NCBI GenBank assembly: GCA_000697055.1
Contig: JNDT01001974.1
Location: 32,336-96,335 of the forward strand
Direction of reading: 5' to 3'
Length of the DNA: 64,000 bases
Source: Saksenaea vasiformis B4078
Taxonomy: Eukaryota; Mucoromycota; Mucoromycetes; Mucorales; Saksenaeaceae
Part shown: piece by piece, positions 24,104 through 36,192 of the stretch
Layout of the letters: every line of letters starts with the position of its first letter
Numbering within the stretch: position 1 is the first letter of the stretch
Position numbers and translations under genes: made by a program
The notes under the pieces: generated by a model
What the model was told of the DNA's origin: nothing
The model's input: the letters and a program-made list of their open reading frames with translations, nothing else
The model's database searches: none

Positions 24104-24445
24104 TTAAGGACCAGCAGTGGGAGCAGGGTTCATTCTGCGCTTGCCACCGACCATGGCGGTGACGTTAACGAAGCGACGGCTGTAACATTAAAAAACCACG
24201 GTTAACGCAATGTTCATTTCCTGCTTGAATACAGCCACTTACTTGTAGACCTGTCTCTTCTTGGCACGTCCAGTCTTGGACTTCTTCTTCTCCTGCTTGG
24301 CGACCTTGGGGGTCTGCGACTTGACTTTACCGGCACGAGCCAAAGAACCGTGGACTTTACCCTGTTATCGTAATCCAATCAATATATCAGCTCCATTCAT
24401 CCATCCGCAAAGCGTTCTCTGTATCGCAAAAAATCTATTTACCAT
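24104..24445 (-). CDS. RPS30: 40S ribosomal protein eS30, three exons, ATG-only first exon
   Basis: Small-subunit ribosomal protein eS30, made without the ubiquitin-like fusion seen in animals. Minus-strand exons are 24443-24445 (just ATG), 24243-24361 and 24104-24179. The product starts [20 protein letters not shown], continues [20 protein letters not shown], then [20 protein letters not shown] and ends PTAGP. Introns are 62 and 81 nt with GT-AG ends and branch-like CTAAT/TTAAC sequences. The split right after the start codon is a known habit of fungal ribosomal protein genes. It is divergent from eS1, with a shared 447-bp upstream region. Confidence 0.93.
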
Positions 24446-24892
24446 TTGTAGTGTTGGTTTTTGAAGAGGTCGTACCCAATATGCTTCTACCCCAGTTTAA
24501 ATTGGGGTTTGGCTTTGCTGGCACTCCCGGTCCGAACCAAATCGCCGCGGACGGTAAAGTTGCGATTGTACATGATTCGCGCTCTGGATGCGGAGTTCGA
24601 TGTTGCTCTTCCAAGATATGCCAACTTTCGCCAATAAAGAGCTGTATAGGATTCTGCTTTAAAATGAATTCCCTGTCAACAGGTAGCTCTGGCTTTGTTC
24701 ACGAAGGAACAGACCTTCATGTGCTGCAAAAGTCTTTTTTGGAGCCAGAAAGACTTGCGTGACGTTGCAGAGGTTCAAGTCCGGAGTGCGGACCGGATTT
24801 GAGTGGTATGAGTTTTAAGCATTCCGGGCAAAGCTGAACAAAACTCATTGATACAAGACCATGGCAAGGTCTCTTTTTCGTCTACAACCATC
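24446..24892. promoter_or_regulatory. Shared divergent promoter of eS30 and eS1
   Basis: This 447-bp stretch separates the start codons of two ribosomal protein genes transcribed away from each other. The open frames across it are not conserved coding sequence. Short pyrimidine tracts precede each start. No specific factor site can be assigned with confidence. Coordinated control of the pair is inferred from the head-to-head layout. Confidence 0.55.
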
Positions 24893-25954
24893 ATGGGTAG
24901 GATACTTACGGTAACCTCCTCTATCGATCGCGTTTCTAATCGATACATTGACTTTATGTTACTTATCGACCATTGATACGTTCTAATCATCAGCCGTTGG
25001 CAAGAATAAGTACGTAACCCGTTCGCAGCGTGGATGACAATGATGCTAATTCAGCTGATAATTTTAGACGTCTTAGCAAAGGAAAGAAGGGCTTGAAGAA
25101 GAAGATGTGAGTTTTAGTAAATGCCACCATTGAATTCCAGTCGACTCATTCAAAATTTAGTGTCGATCCCTTCACCCGTAAGGACTGGTACGACATTAAG
25201 GCACCTTCCATGTTCGATGTCCGTCAGGTTGGCAAGACCTTGGTCAACCGCTCCCAGGGCTTGCGTAAGTTGACTAGAGTTGTAAGAGAATTGGATTTAA
25301 TAGCGGTTCGACACAGGTAATGCCAACGATTCTTTGAACGGCCGTGTGGTTGAAGTTTCTCTCGGCGAGTTGTCCAAGCAGGAAGATCGCGCTTTCCGTA
25401 AGATCCAATTGAAGGTCGACGAAATTCAAGGCAAGAACTGCCTCACCAACTTCTACGGTATGGACATGACTACCGACAAACTCCGCTCTATGGTCAAGAA
25501 GTGGCAGACTCTCATTGAGGCATTCGTCGATGTGAAGACCACCGACGGTTATCTCGTGCGTCTTTTCGCCATTTCCTTTACTTCTCGTCGCCAGAACCAG
25601 ATCAAGAAGACGACTTATGCTCAGTCTGCCCAGATCCGTCAGATCCGCAAGAAGATGTTCGAGATCATGACCGAGGAAGCCGTCTCTTGTGATCTTAAGG
25701 AGCTTGTTATCAAGCTCACTGGCTCTGCTTCAAAGACTGCTCAGGATGCTATTGCTCTTCGCATTGAAAAGGCCTGCCACGGTATCTACCCCTTGCAGAA
25801 CACCTACATCCGTAAGGTCAAGATCCTCAAGGCTCCCAAGTTCGATGTCTCGGCCCTTTTGGCTCTTCACGGTGGTGCTGCCGCTGCCGCTGATGAGGTT
25901 GGCGCCAAGGTTTCCAAGGACTTTGTTGAGCCCCCTGTCTTGGAAAGCGTCTAA
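24893..25954 (+). CDS. RPS1: 40S ribosomal protein eS1 (S3a), five exons, 4-nt first exon
   Basis: Ribosomal protein eS1 (RPS3A in animals, RPS1 in yeast) of the 40S subunit. Exons are 24893-24896 (ATGG), 24994-25009, 25068-25106, 25161-25264 and 25317-25954. They read [73 protein letters not shown], and on to [15 protein letters not shown]. All junctions keep phase with GT-AG introns. Total length about 266 residues matches the family. The C-terminal Ala-rich ADEVGAK region is typical. Codon use is strongly C-ending in the last exon, as expected for a highly expressed gene. Confidence 0.95.
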
Positions 25955-26555
25955 ATCCTAGTCTAGCTGTTGAAAAAGTTGCTCTTTTTGTCCTCATATT
26001 GTGTTAATACTACAAAACTTACCACTTATGCGCCAGGTTAACAGTGAAGGGATGCTACGATCAAGCGTATGTGGGAGGTGATAAATGACGAAGTGAGGAG
26101 GTAGCATGTATGGATTTGCACTTGTTAGTTAGACTGCACTAAGTTGTTGTGTTGGTATTGGGAAAAACCGGTTAAAGTGAGCCACAACTGGCCTTACCAA
26201 ACATCGGGAATAGACTCCTGAGAAGCAAGTTATTTGACCAGATAGCCGTGCAGAATCAATATGCAGGTGACTAACATTGCATTCTGCAAAAAGAAAAAGT
26301 GGCGGCAATTGCTTATTCATATCAGGATGCTCTTCGCTCCTCAGTCTCTAGAGATTTAGCTAGCTACAGAAAGTTCAAATTATGTGCAAGCGATTCGAAG
26401 CTAGGGAAGGTGGGAGAAGTAGAGTAACGCTTATAAACAATACATGTGGGCTAGAATACATGTTCCCGTCAACTTGCGGTATACCAAATGACCACAGTTC
26501 CCTCGCCCGTACAAGTGTGATGTTTTACTTTTTTTATTTGATGCAAAATTAGACT
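25955..26555. other. Intergenic between eS1 and Has1 3' ends
   Basis: Two genes converge here. No coding region is seen. It should contain both 3' untranslated regions and poly(A) signals. Confidence 0.5.
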
Positions 26556-28413
26556 CTATTCTTTTGGACTGACGATGCTAAGGTTAACTTTAGGTGGTAC
26601 ACTGAAGCCAAATGACTTCCCAACGGCGGTGAGATCCAGGCTGTTGATGTTAAAGATCTTCTTCAGACTGAAGGATGCGTAAGCTTGCAAATATGACCTG
26701 AAACCATCACGTGCGGACTGGTTTAGGTAGTAATTCTTCTCTACCAGCTTCTCCAACTAGATTGATGCTTAATATCGCTTACGGATGCATAGGAAAACAC
26801 CATCGTTACCTGACTTTGCACGTTGGCGATCTTGTTTGCAGGGAACTGGTATTCATTCAGGGGAACCTTGGCGTGCTTGAGATATCGCAAGAATCCAAGC
26901 TCGCTTGGCAGCAAGAAAAGAAGACTCTTTCCACGACCGCCTCCACGTGCTGTTCTACCTACACGATGGATATAGTCACGAGGATCATCCGGAGGATCGA
27001 ATTGAACAATCCAATCGACGGCAGGAATGTCCAATCCACGAGCAGCAACATCTGTGCAGAGCAAAATGCCCTTTTCGGCATTACAGAATTCAAAGAATGT
27101 GGTCGTTCGCTTTTGTTGCTTTTGACGGCCCTGTTCAACAACATATTGAATAAATTGTTTCCCTGCTTGTGGCTATACTTACATGAAGCTCCAGAACAGG
27201 CACATCAATATAGTTCATTAACGCAGCATGGTATTTGACAGAGTTGCAGCTGGAGAAGAAGACGATAACCTTCTTCTTAAGATTTTTTCGCAAAAATGTG
27301 AATAGTAACAAGAATCGTTTGTCCGATTCGCAAACGACGTAACCTTGCTCCAGACCGTCGGCGGTAGATGTATCCTTCTTTTCATCTACGTTGATATAAA
27401 GTGGACCTTTTTTCAATGAAATGCGTGCAAGATCTGAGACTTTTGTGGTCTGTGTCGCAGAGAAAAGCATCGTCTGGCGTTCCTTGGGAAGAATCCTCAC
27501 GATCTGTGTCATCTCTTCTTCGAAACCAATTTCGAGAATACGGTCCGCTTCATCAATCACCAAGGCTTTCAAGTTCTTGAACACAAAGCCTCGCGTATTC
27601 TACATACACTTCAGTCTACTGCCATTGACAGTTTCCTTCTTGTTTACCTGCAAATGATCAAGTAGTCTTCCTGGTGTAGCCACAAGAAGGTTGACACCCT
27701 TCGTCAGCTTGTCGGCTTCCGCTCTTCTGTTTGCACCACCAATAACAATACCAAATGTGAGCTGATGATATTTCAACAATTCCTTCGCAACACCGAAAAT
27801 CTGCAACGCCAGCTCACGTGTGGGAGAGACAATAATGACACCCGTACCTAACAGCCAACACATCTACCATTAATACGACGGATCCTATAACAGTTTTATC
27901 AATAACTGTACCATTTCTTGGCTTAAATTTAAGTTTGTACAAAATTTCAATGGCAGGGATCAAGAAAGCCAACGTTTTGCCAGAGCCCGTCTTTGCGGCA
28001 CCGAGAACATCGCGGCCAGCCATAAGTGGCGGGATCGTGCGTGCCTGAACTTCGGTCATGGACGTAAAGCCCATGTCTTTAATAGCATTGCGGGTTTTGT
28101 CGCAGATCTCGAGACTTTGGAAATCCCGATTCAAGGATTGCTCTACAATCACCGCATAAAATCAGTTCCATGTTGTCCCATTTTAGTTGTTGCAAGTAGT
28201 ACCTTCTGTTGAGGGCGTCTCAGAGGATTCTGTTTGTTCAGTTGTCTCTTCAACATTGTCCGATGTGTCGAGATCTTGTGTCTCCTCAGCGATCTCTTCA
28301 GTTTCTTCAACCTTTTTAGGGACACCCTTTGCAATTTCTTGCTTCTTTTTGTTGACTGAGTTCCCTTTCTGGACACGTTTCCGTTTCTTTGATTCCACCG
28401 CGTTGTTCACCAT
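26556..28413 (-). CDS. HAS1: DEAD-box RNA helicase Has1/DDX18
   Basis: Nucleolar ATP-dependent RNA helicase needed for 40S and 60S ribosome assembly. Exon 1 (28203-28413) encodes a Lys/Glu-rich nucleolar tail starting [18 protein letters not shown]. Exon 2 begins at 28142 with [20 protein letters not shown] (Q motif region). Motifs follow in order: AAKTGSGKT (I), PTRELALQI (Ia), [10 protein letters not shown] (Ib), VIDEADRIL (II), FSATQT (III), [11 protein letters not shown] (IV), [11 protein letters not shown] (V) and [11 protein letters not shown] (VI). The C-terminal extension with [19 protein letters not shown] and a [12 protein letters not shown] ending is diagnostic of Has1/DDX18 over other DEAD-box groups. 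Several short introns interrupt it. It looks intact. Confidence 0.93.
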
Positions 28414-29455
28414 GATTTGCTAACTGGCTGCACCGACAAGGAAAAATACAGTTGAGACACAATTTGAAGTAAACACAAAGATTTGTCTTCGGACAATCCA
28501 TAACGAAGTCACACAACTGTCCATCCATCAGCCTGCTGCTGCCGCAAAAAAAGTCTGGGGGACCCTGTGGTGCACTACAATCCTTACCCAACTGCCAGTC
28601 GGTTATGGATGAATACGACTCAAACATCAACAAGGAAATGCATCAAAGAAATTAGTGGAGCTTTCAAGAAAATCTGCATTAGGCTTTCTTTCAGAAGTTT
28701 GCGGGCTAAGAATACTGATTTGGAACAAGTATTTTGCGTCAGCTAGATGCCCTTTTACGTTCAAGTTGAATAAATTTTGCTCTAGAAAATGATACGACTT
28801 GGCGCTGAAAACTAATTCATTGCGTTGATCCGAGGAATAATTTGCGCCTGTATGACCTGAGCTTTGCATTGGGTGCTTCAGTGATGGCTTTCTGGTATCC
28901 CATCGGAAGCGGTAAAGATGTCTCACGATAAGGAAAATGTTCCACCCAAAATGATCCGTATTTAAAGGGACGCACGAACTTCCTTTTCTGTTCTCCCAAA
29001 AACACCCCGATGAGAATCTCAACTTTTCGTATGTATACAGGATCATTCATGTCTTTTTATCGATTGTTTAGCCTGCAGGACCCCTGTCTTGAACCGTCTC
29101 GGCTGTGGTGGCGCTTATGACCCATCATTTAAGCAAAACAATTTATTTCTCTCTCAGCGCAAACTTGGCTCTTCAAGGACGCATAATTCCTTTAGAGTAA
29201 CATAAAAGAGTGTTCAATAAACAGTAAGACGTTAAATATGTGTAGGGCTCCTCGCTAATACAAAAGCTTGGGTTGATATGCGCCGTATGTATTACCAATG
29301 GTCAAAGAACTTTATTCAAAAATGAACAGAACTATACGAATATTCCAGGATAGAATATATTAACAGATTAGAAATAGCGCCTTACTGTACTTGGTGGTCT
29401 CTCTTGGGTGTTGTACAGACTTTGTGTTTCTTTTATTGTTAGCGTACAATCATAA
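28414..29455. other. Intergenic; one unassigned minus-strand frame
   Basis: This holds the Has1 promoter and the 3' flank of the thiamine gene. On the minus strand an ATG at 29050 opens a frame of 77 codons (MNDPVYIRKVEILIGVFLGE, then FVRPFKYGSFWVEHFPY) that could be an exon of a small gene. It matches nothing I know. Confidence 0.4.
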
Positions 29456-31382
29456 TTAACGACGTTGAATTCCCATCTCCCAAAAGCTTATTTCCAGCTT
29501 TGTAGCCTGCTCGAAGGTATCACAGACCTCTTTAAATCGTCGTGGAGAGGTCGAGACGCTGTGAGAAGCTAACTCTTCCAGGAGTCCTGTTCGAAAACCT
29601 CATTGGTTAAGATACGCGTTCATAGAACGAATTGCCTTACCTCGTCCTGCTTGCACAGCTGATTGGAATGATTCATCCGCATAAGTGCAAATCCACGTCC
29701 AGTAGGGGTTTCCCTCTGTTCTACGTTAGGACGCTCTTTGTCAGACAACGCGTGCTTACCTCGTTTTGTGTTAGGGTCATTGTACAGTTTCAAACCGATT
29801 TCACCATATCCAAGCAAACATGGCGCCATAGCCACTTGAAGATCAAGCTGATCGCCAGTAGCACCTAGAAATAAACTTTAATAATTGCCTATACGCAGAT
29901 GTTTTTACCCTTGTCCAGGACATAGCGTGTGTATGCAACGTTGAACACGCTTTCAGGAGTTGCAAGGATATCTTCCTTACTGATACCCCATTGCTCACAG
30001 TACTTGACTTGCGTAAGTAAAAGTGGATTTAGTACATGTCTGGCATACCTTCAAATGCATTTGCATTTCATGCTGAATGTTAAGTACGATTTTTGCATTA
30101 GTAGCGCACATATCAATGTCCGGGGCTAGAGAAGTCGAAATTGGATTCAAAATGAGTAAGCATATGCCTAGACAGTTTTTAACGTACACTTGTATGCAGC
30201 AAGAGCTGCACTTCGAGCATAGTGCTGTAAGTAAAGATAATCCTGTTTGATGTAAAAGATAAACGACTCCCTGGGCAATGTGCCATCTGCCATCTGTCGT
30301 ACAAATGGGTGATCGATGAATTCATTCCAAATGCCAGCTGGGAGCGAGTCTATTAAAGCTTGTACAAAGGACTTTCTGTTTTCATACTACGCGTTAGACG
30401 TTGTTCCTGGTTTCAAGCACCTACCGAGCATACAGCAAAGGCCTGAAATTGTGAAAATGGTTTACGGGACCACATCCATGACCGATGGTTTGAAGGGAAG
30501 TCTCAATAGCATCGTGAATGTAAGATGTCGCGCTAACAACCGCAGGGACCACTGTTCCAGAGCTTGTCAAATTGATCCTCGAGTATTTCTTGTTACTTGC
30601 CTTCTAGACCTTTAGCTAATTCGCCGGCAATTGCCGAAGAAAGAGTACACCCGGTTCCATGGGTATTCTGTGTGACGATCTGTGGATGAATAATTTCATG
30701 GTGTTCGTCGGTTATTGAATCATAAAGGACATCCACGACCACTTTTTCGCCATCACGGTCTAGAGGAAGATGGCCTCCCTTTAAAAGCACATATTTGGGA
30801 CCCATTCCGCCCAATTTTTTGGCGGCCGACCGCATATCCTCTAGGGTTTTAATCGTCCCGTGATCTTGACGGAGCAGAACTTCCGCCTCGGGTACATTGG
30901 GTGTCAGAACGAGCGTCAACGGAAGTAGCTTCTCGCGGTAAGCCTGAACAGCACTTTCTGCAAGAAGACGAGAACCGCTTGTGGCTACCATGACGGGATC
31001 TACAACCAATTTCTTGCTTGCTTCTGGATACTTCCTCAGCGTATCGGCAACTGCAATGACAATATCTGTCGACGATAGCATGCCGGTCTTGATAGCATCC
31101 GTTCCAATGTCATTCAAAACAGATTCCAACTGTTTCTGAACAAACTCAACAGGCAAGTCAAAGATTCCATTCACTCCTAACGTGTTTTGAGACGTAATGG
31201 CAGCCAACACAGACGTGGCATAAACGTTCATTGATGTGAGAGTTTTGATGTCGGCCTGAATGCCGGCTCCACTGTCATTACATCCATTAGTAAAGCAGCA
31301 AGTTGGGCGTATAAGAGCTACTATACCCCCCGGAATCAGAACCAGCTATAGTCAGAGCTTTAGGAATCGCTTCGCTAGTCAT
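29456..31382 (-). CDS. THI20: ThiD-TenA fusion: HMP-phosphate kinase with thiaminase-II-like domain
   Basis: A bifunctional thiamine-pathway enzyme as in yeast Thi20. The ThiD part phosphorylates hydroxymethylpyrimidine and its phosphate. The TenA part hydrolyses or salvages pyrimidine precursors. Exon 1 starts at 31382 with MTSEAIPKALTIAGSDSGG and joins GAGIQADIKTLTSMNVYATS. ThiD landmarks include KTGMLSS, VVDPVMVATSGSRLL, LVLTPNVPEAEVLL and the NTHGTGCTLSSAIAGELAKG anion-hole motif. After a linker (SYIHDAIETSLQTIGHGCGP) the TenA domain begins with WNEFIDHPFVRQMADGTLP and FIFYIKQDYLYLQHYARSAA. Later exons give QWGISKEDILATPES, LLGYGEIGLKLY and a C-terminal FEQATKLEISFWEMG. Reading frames stay open through about seven introns. 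Thiamine-dependent control is likely but no riboswitch was identified. Confidence 0.9.
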
Positions 31383-32970
31383 GAGAGAAAGAACGCGGTG
31401 TCTGTATTTTAGGAACAGCGCCTAATCCATCTATCTTAATCAGAAAATATAAATTTTTTATTGGTGTTTGCGAAGCTTATTGCCATTTCACGTTGGGGAT
31501 ATAGAATATCTTTGAATTTAATTCGGATCTTGCTGTGAGGGTAGCTCTGCGCTGGATCCATTCAAACTAAACATCTGCATCAGGGCAGAATGTCTACAGG
31601 ATGGCCTATTCATTGTTTTTCTTCCCAAAGTACGATGAACATGACGTGAAAACATTTTTCCATCCCGAGGATTGTCATTTCTTAAAGGAAGGTTTAGCTA
31701 TCCGTAACCATGGTAGTTGCTTTCCTGGTGTTTCATTAACTGTAACCCTCTACGATCCATTGCGTATAACCTGTTTGTTCCTTGTTGCCTAGCAGACTCA
31801 TGGTTTCGTCTCTCTGACTGATTCTGCGGGGTTCTATATATCTGATTGTTCGGAATATATCGGAGGTGCTTGATGTTAGGGACGTCTATGCTGTTCAGAC
31901 AATCTTCCTCCTCAAGTCCAGGTTCACATCCATCGTATGATTCTCTGATATAATGGCGTATATTCGATTAGTCCAATTGCAAATGTGGACCATTGATCCA
32001 CGGAAAATCCCATTTATAAACATTTTTTTTAATGGCCACAGAAGGTAAAGCCGATCATTTCCGGTCATTCGGGGAAGACGATGGGAATAATTTTGGAATA
32101 TGACATAACTATCTAGCGGATAAAAGGTCTCTGCAAATTGGAGCATCTACGATACCAAACAAAGCCTTGCAAGCACCCAGTAATGCAAACATAGGAACCG
32201 TTCCTCAGCAGCTGGGAAAAGCAGCCCCCATCCCGTGTTCTTTAATGCAGTAAGCTCTTCGCTAGATCTATCTGCTTTGCTTTCTTTAATGAAACTGCTG
32301 TAGCTAGATCAGATGTAAGTAAGTCATAGGGTTAAGCAAAAGGGCATGATCACGGTAAATATTCCTTAGCATTCCTTATTATCCAAATGTTTTACATTCG
32401 ATAGAAAGTATGCGTACTGACGGATGTATCAATAAATATGTCCAATTCCCATTGTTAAATAGTTTGATTGGCATCTGTATACGTCATAAACGCCGCCGAA
32501 ATAAAGAATTCAACCGATAATGATGTAGTGCATGGGTATATGTCTTCATCAAAGGTAATGGAACTATCTCAGTGAAGGAAAGCATTGGCGTTCCATTCGG
32601 AGATTCCAAGAACAACGCTTGCTATTAGACGTGCTTGGGCGACGCAGTATGGATTGTGGACAGGTTGCAGCATATTTCTCACCCCCTTTGCATGCCGTGA
32701 CTTACTGCACTTTGACAGGTTAGCAGTCAAGAAGTCTCGATGGCGTTGTAGCTGAATCTTATTCAACCCGTAATAGCATTGAATTAAAAGTGGCAACCTT
32801 GGAGAGCGAATAATGAACATAGTTATTACACGCGGTTGAAAAGTGCGTTCAACAACTTACACACGTTTTGTTCAAGCAACAACTGTCCCTGCATATAGTG
32901 TTGTATCGTTTGTTCGTGCTCGTGCCTTGTCAATTCCAGCAGGCCGCCCAAAACGGAAAGATGAAAACGT
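31383..32970. other. Intergenic, no gene recognised
   Basis: About 1.6 kb with short frames only, holding the promoter of the thiamine gene. A TPP riboswitch (as in fungal thiamine genes) was looked for near the start and not convincingly seen. Confidence 0.45.
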
Positions 32971-32980
32971 TTATATAAAA
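32971..32980 (+). promoter_or_regulatory. TATA box of the DUF3455 gene
   Basis: TTATATAAAA lies 35-44 bp before the ATG at 33015, a suitable distance for a short 5' untranslated region in a strongly expressed gene. Confidence 0.55.
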
Positions 32981-33014
32981 CAGAGAACGAAACCAAACAT
33001 TTGAGAGTCTAACC

Positions 33015-33777
33015 ATGAAGCTATCTGTTGCTATTCCTGTTCTACTTTTCTGTGCCAGCCTCGGTCTTGCAGACTTTCTTCCTGAGGTGCAAGGCGTCCC
33101 TACTAGCAATGACGTGAAACCACGCATTTCTCCACCCGCCGACGAAACGCTGTACGATGTCTTCTACGCCAAGGGTAACCGTATATATCAATGTAACCCT
33201 GAAAAGAAAGGGTTCCAGCATTGGTACAATGTCCAGACACATGCTTTCCTATATCCTACTAAAGATGAAGAGATGCCATTTGATAAGCCTGGAAAAGAAA
33301 TTGGACAGTTGTCTGCTGCCCCATTAAACCCAACATATCAGATGTAAATTTTGAGGACAACGCTTCCTGAATTCTGACATGTCTGTTAGGGCAAATCCAC
33401 CTGAGACATATCCTACTATGTACTACTTCCCTGACGGTTCCTGGGTCGCTACGGGTCACCCTTTAAGCACAACTACGATGGAGCAAGGTCGAGCAGAGCG
33501 AGGAGATAAGGTGAACCTGGATGACCATCTTGAGCAGAAAGTGTACTCCTCTACAGATGGCTATTTCTCGCATGCGAACTATGTCGTCCGCCTCAAGTCT
33601 ATCGATGGTGTCGTTCCTCCACCAGATACATGTACTACCAAGGGGCAATTGGTTAACAAGCCATTCACTGCTTACTTTATGGTCTATACCGATGGCGAGG
33701 GTCTAAAGAAGCTAGAGGAGGAGAAGCAAGAGTGGGATAAAATGGTTCATGGAGAATTCACTGAAGGTTCTCATTAA
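33015..33777 (+). CDS. Secreted DUF3455-family protein
   Basis: Two exons, 33015-33343 and 33390-33777, with a 46-nt GT-AG intron; the junction codon is ATG (Met). The product of 238 residues begins with a signal peptide (MKLSVAIPVLLFCASLGLA) and the mature part starts near DFLPEVQG. DUF3455 landmarks are YDVFYAKGNRIYQCNPEKKG near the N-terminus, PDGSWVATGHP in the middle, then FSHANYVVRLKSIDGVVPPP with a CTTKG Cys and a closing FTAYFMVYTDG. The family is found in fungal and bacterial secreted proteins, with no established activity. A TATA box lies just upstream. Confidence 0.85.
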
Positions 33778-34465
33778 CTTTTGCCACAAGTCTATTGTTC
33801 TGAATTTGTTTCGTTACTAAAAATTTGATTATGATCCTTACTACGTATTGGTTTCTATCACTACCATGCAATACTGTGCGAGTCTGCAATTGGATTGCTT
33901 AGTTTTTCCCCTGCAAATATGAGTCTTCAAGTCCTGAAAGTTTCATGAAGGAGACGAGGGCTCGTTTTACATAAGATAACAACTAATATTGAACCTCATA
34001 ACGTGGTCGTACGCTAAGCTGGGAAACATCCATTACATATCCATTACTAATCTTGTAAGAGAGCTACATGTTGATTTGCTTATGGAAAGCATCAAGTGTG
34101 GTGTCTCTCTCTCCTAAACAAGTTCAAGCATCAATGAAGTTCGCCAAAGATCCAAATTACTGAAGATTCAAATTATCAGACGAGCTCTGCAGGATACAAA
34201 GAATAGATCAGCAATCTAAGCAGTATATCGTTATGAATAGTGAAATATCTTAAAGCAACGGTTGATCTCAGACTTCAGCTTGGCCCGCTGGAGTGCCCCT
34301 ACAATTATCATACTGAGTGCAGTATTCCAGCAATACGAGTCACAGCGTCGCGTTCTCTAACGCGCCGCAACGACGACGCGTTGTTTCTTCATTGGCGACC
34401 TCGAGAAACAACAAAATTTCGGCTTTTCCCTTCTTCACTTAATATCCTCTTTTTATTGTGAAAAC
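33778..34465. other. Intergenic, no gene recognised
   Basis: This is the 3' flank of the DUF3455 gene and 5' flank of the MT-A70 gene. A GCGTCGCG/AACGCGCC-like GC-rich spot near 34345-34380 lies about 100 bp before the next ATG. Confidence 0.45.
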
Positions 34466-36192
34466 ATGAGTAGCCGCCCAAGAAGAGCACGGAAACAGAA
34501 AACCGTCGCCAGGTACGCAACGGATCCAGGGGCATCGATAATGCTGTTGACATTAATTTCTCGAATGACAGCAACGCACATTATGTCGGTTACGTTGAAG
34601 ATGACGAATCTGTCGAAGCCATTATGAAAAAGTTTGAGGAGTTGGAACGAATGCAAAAGGAGTTTTCAACCATGGCAGTAAAAACGGAACAGACTGACAC
34701 CACCAATGAAACCAATAATGTCCCAGAGACCGATGCCATGCTAGTGGACAATTCACAACCCTTAACAGAAGAACAGTTGCAAGAAGTTTTCAAGCGCACT
34801 TCTGCATTTACAGTTAAGACAGCTATGATTGATACCACCGATATGGAAGAGTTGGATGCATTAGAAGTGTGGCAAATGGAAAACAAAGACGGAAACACGG
34901 ACGAAATTTATGAAGAAGAGTACATATTACAGGCTTGGGAGACTAGGTTGCTAAGGTATCTTGTAGTGACTATATACACGTTGATGACGATTTCTGGGAT
35001 CTGGAATTCGGAGAATCACCAAAGCCAAAACGTGCACGTAGAGTTGCAGGTGCAAGGGAATCACCCTCAGGCGGCAGACGAGGTGTTGACCGTGAGAGCA
35101 TCATTGCCAAATACAAGATTATGCAAGTCCAGGTACAAGACCGAAATGGAAATTATTTCATGGTCAAGAAGCGAGTCAGGTCTACAACCACGTTTTACCA
35201 TTTCTGGATCCATCTCTCATACTCTCTATAGTGCTATTGACCCGAGTTTACCAACCTACGTTAAAATTCCTGCGAGACCTATTCCAAGATCTTGGGCTCA
35301 TAAGGTACTAACAAAGTCATCTATTAAAGTCAATGTCGTTCCAGTTGGATCAAGGTAAACGTTAGAGATCATCACGACATTCGGGTAACTCAACATCATG
35401 GAGCAGGTTCCACGAAGTCAATAACATATTAGCAACAGACCTGAAACAGTTTGGAAAGTCATTTAGTGCCGTATACATGGATCCACCTTTACTTTTACCT
35501 GGAGAAGAACCATCACCTGGAAAGATACATATTGATGACTTAGTGAGTAGCTTGTTACGCTGGCGAAACGCTCATGCATTCTTTAGGCTGCTCTGAATGT
35601 TTCGGAAATCGTTTCCGCAGGATTCCTATTCATTTGGCTTGAAAAAGAATGGTTGCAAAGGATTGTGAACATTGCCAGCAAATGGGGATTTAAATACGTT
35701 GAGAATTTTTGCTGGATTAAGAAAAATATAAACAATCAGATTCATAGAAGTGGATACACGTATTTCAACAAGAGCAAGTTGAGCCTGTTAATATTTAGAA
35801 AGGTATGAGTGTCGCTGTCGCACCAGAGCTTTAACTGTATAGTTTACAGGAAGGTGAAATTGAGCTTCGCCATCAACGTAACCCAGATTGCGTATTCGAC
35901 TACGTGAAGCCGATGTTACCAGGTAAACTGACAATCGTAGATTTAGTAAGCTGACTAACCGCATATTATTCAGACGAAGTAACGGAATCAAAACCTGCAT
36001 TTATGTATGATGTGATTGAGACACTGCTCCCAACGGCTGTATACCATCCAGAGAAGAATCCGAATGGAGAAGGACTTTTAGAACTGTAAGTCAGATTTTT
36101 GATGTAGGTGTTAGTTTAACGTAGCGGTGAATAGATGGGCAAAAAAGGGCCAAAGACGAGTAGGGTGGACGACCGTTGTGGAAAAACATTGA
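34466..36192 (+). CDS. MT-A70 family protein, METTL14/MTA9-like (DPPL motif)
   Basis: Nine exons join in frame: 34466-34512, 34572-34919, 34967-35179, 35232-35354, 35407-35542, 35587-35802, 35850-35922, 35974-36085 and 36135-36192, about 440 residues. The N-terminal part is basic then acidic (MSSRPRRARKQKTVA, then DIYEED-type runs). The C-terminal MT-A70 fold is clear: SFSAVYMDPPLLLPGEEP, SAGFLFIWLEKEWLQRIVN, SKWGFKYVENFCWIKKNIN, then DYVKPMLP and the closing ELWAKKGQRRVGWTT. The catalytic tetrad of active adenine methyltransferases is DPPW; here it is DPPL (35480-35491). The supporting subunit METTL14 has EPPL at this place, and MTA9-type partners likewise lack DPPW. I therefore infer a non-catalytic partner of an RNA or DNA N6-adenine methyltransferase. 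Confidence 0.85.

Noticed and set aside
24768..24800. tRNA-like T-loop string (GAGGTTCAAGTCCGG)
   Set aside because: No acceptor stem, anticodon arm or D arm could be paired around it.
26711..27238. Plus-strand frame of 175 codons
   Set aside because: Antisense shadow of the Has1 helicase motifs V-VI region.
31383..31700. TPP riboswitch upstream of the thiamine gene
   Set aside because: The conserved CUGAGA and core helices expected of a TPP element were not found near the start.
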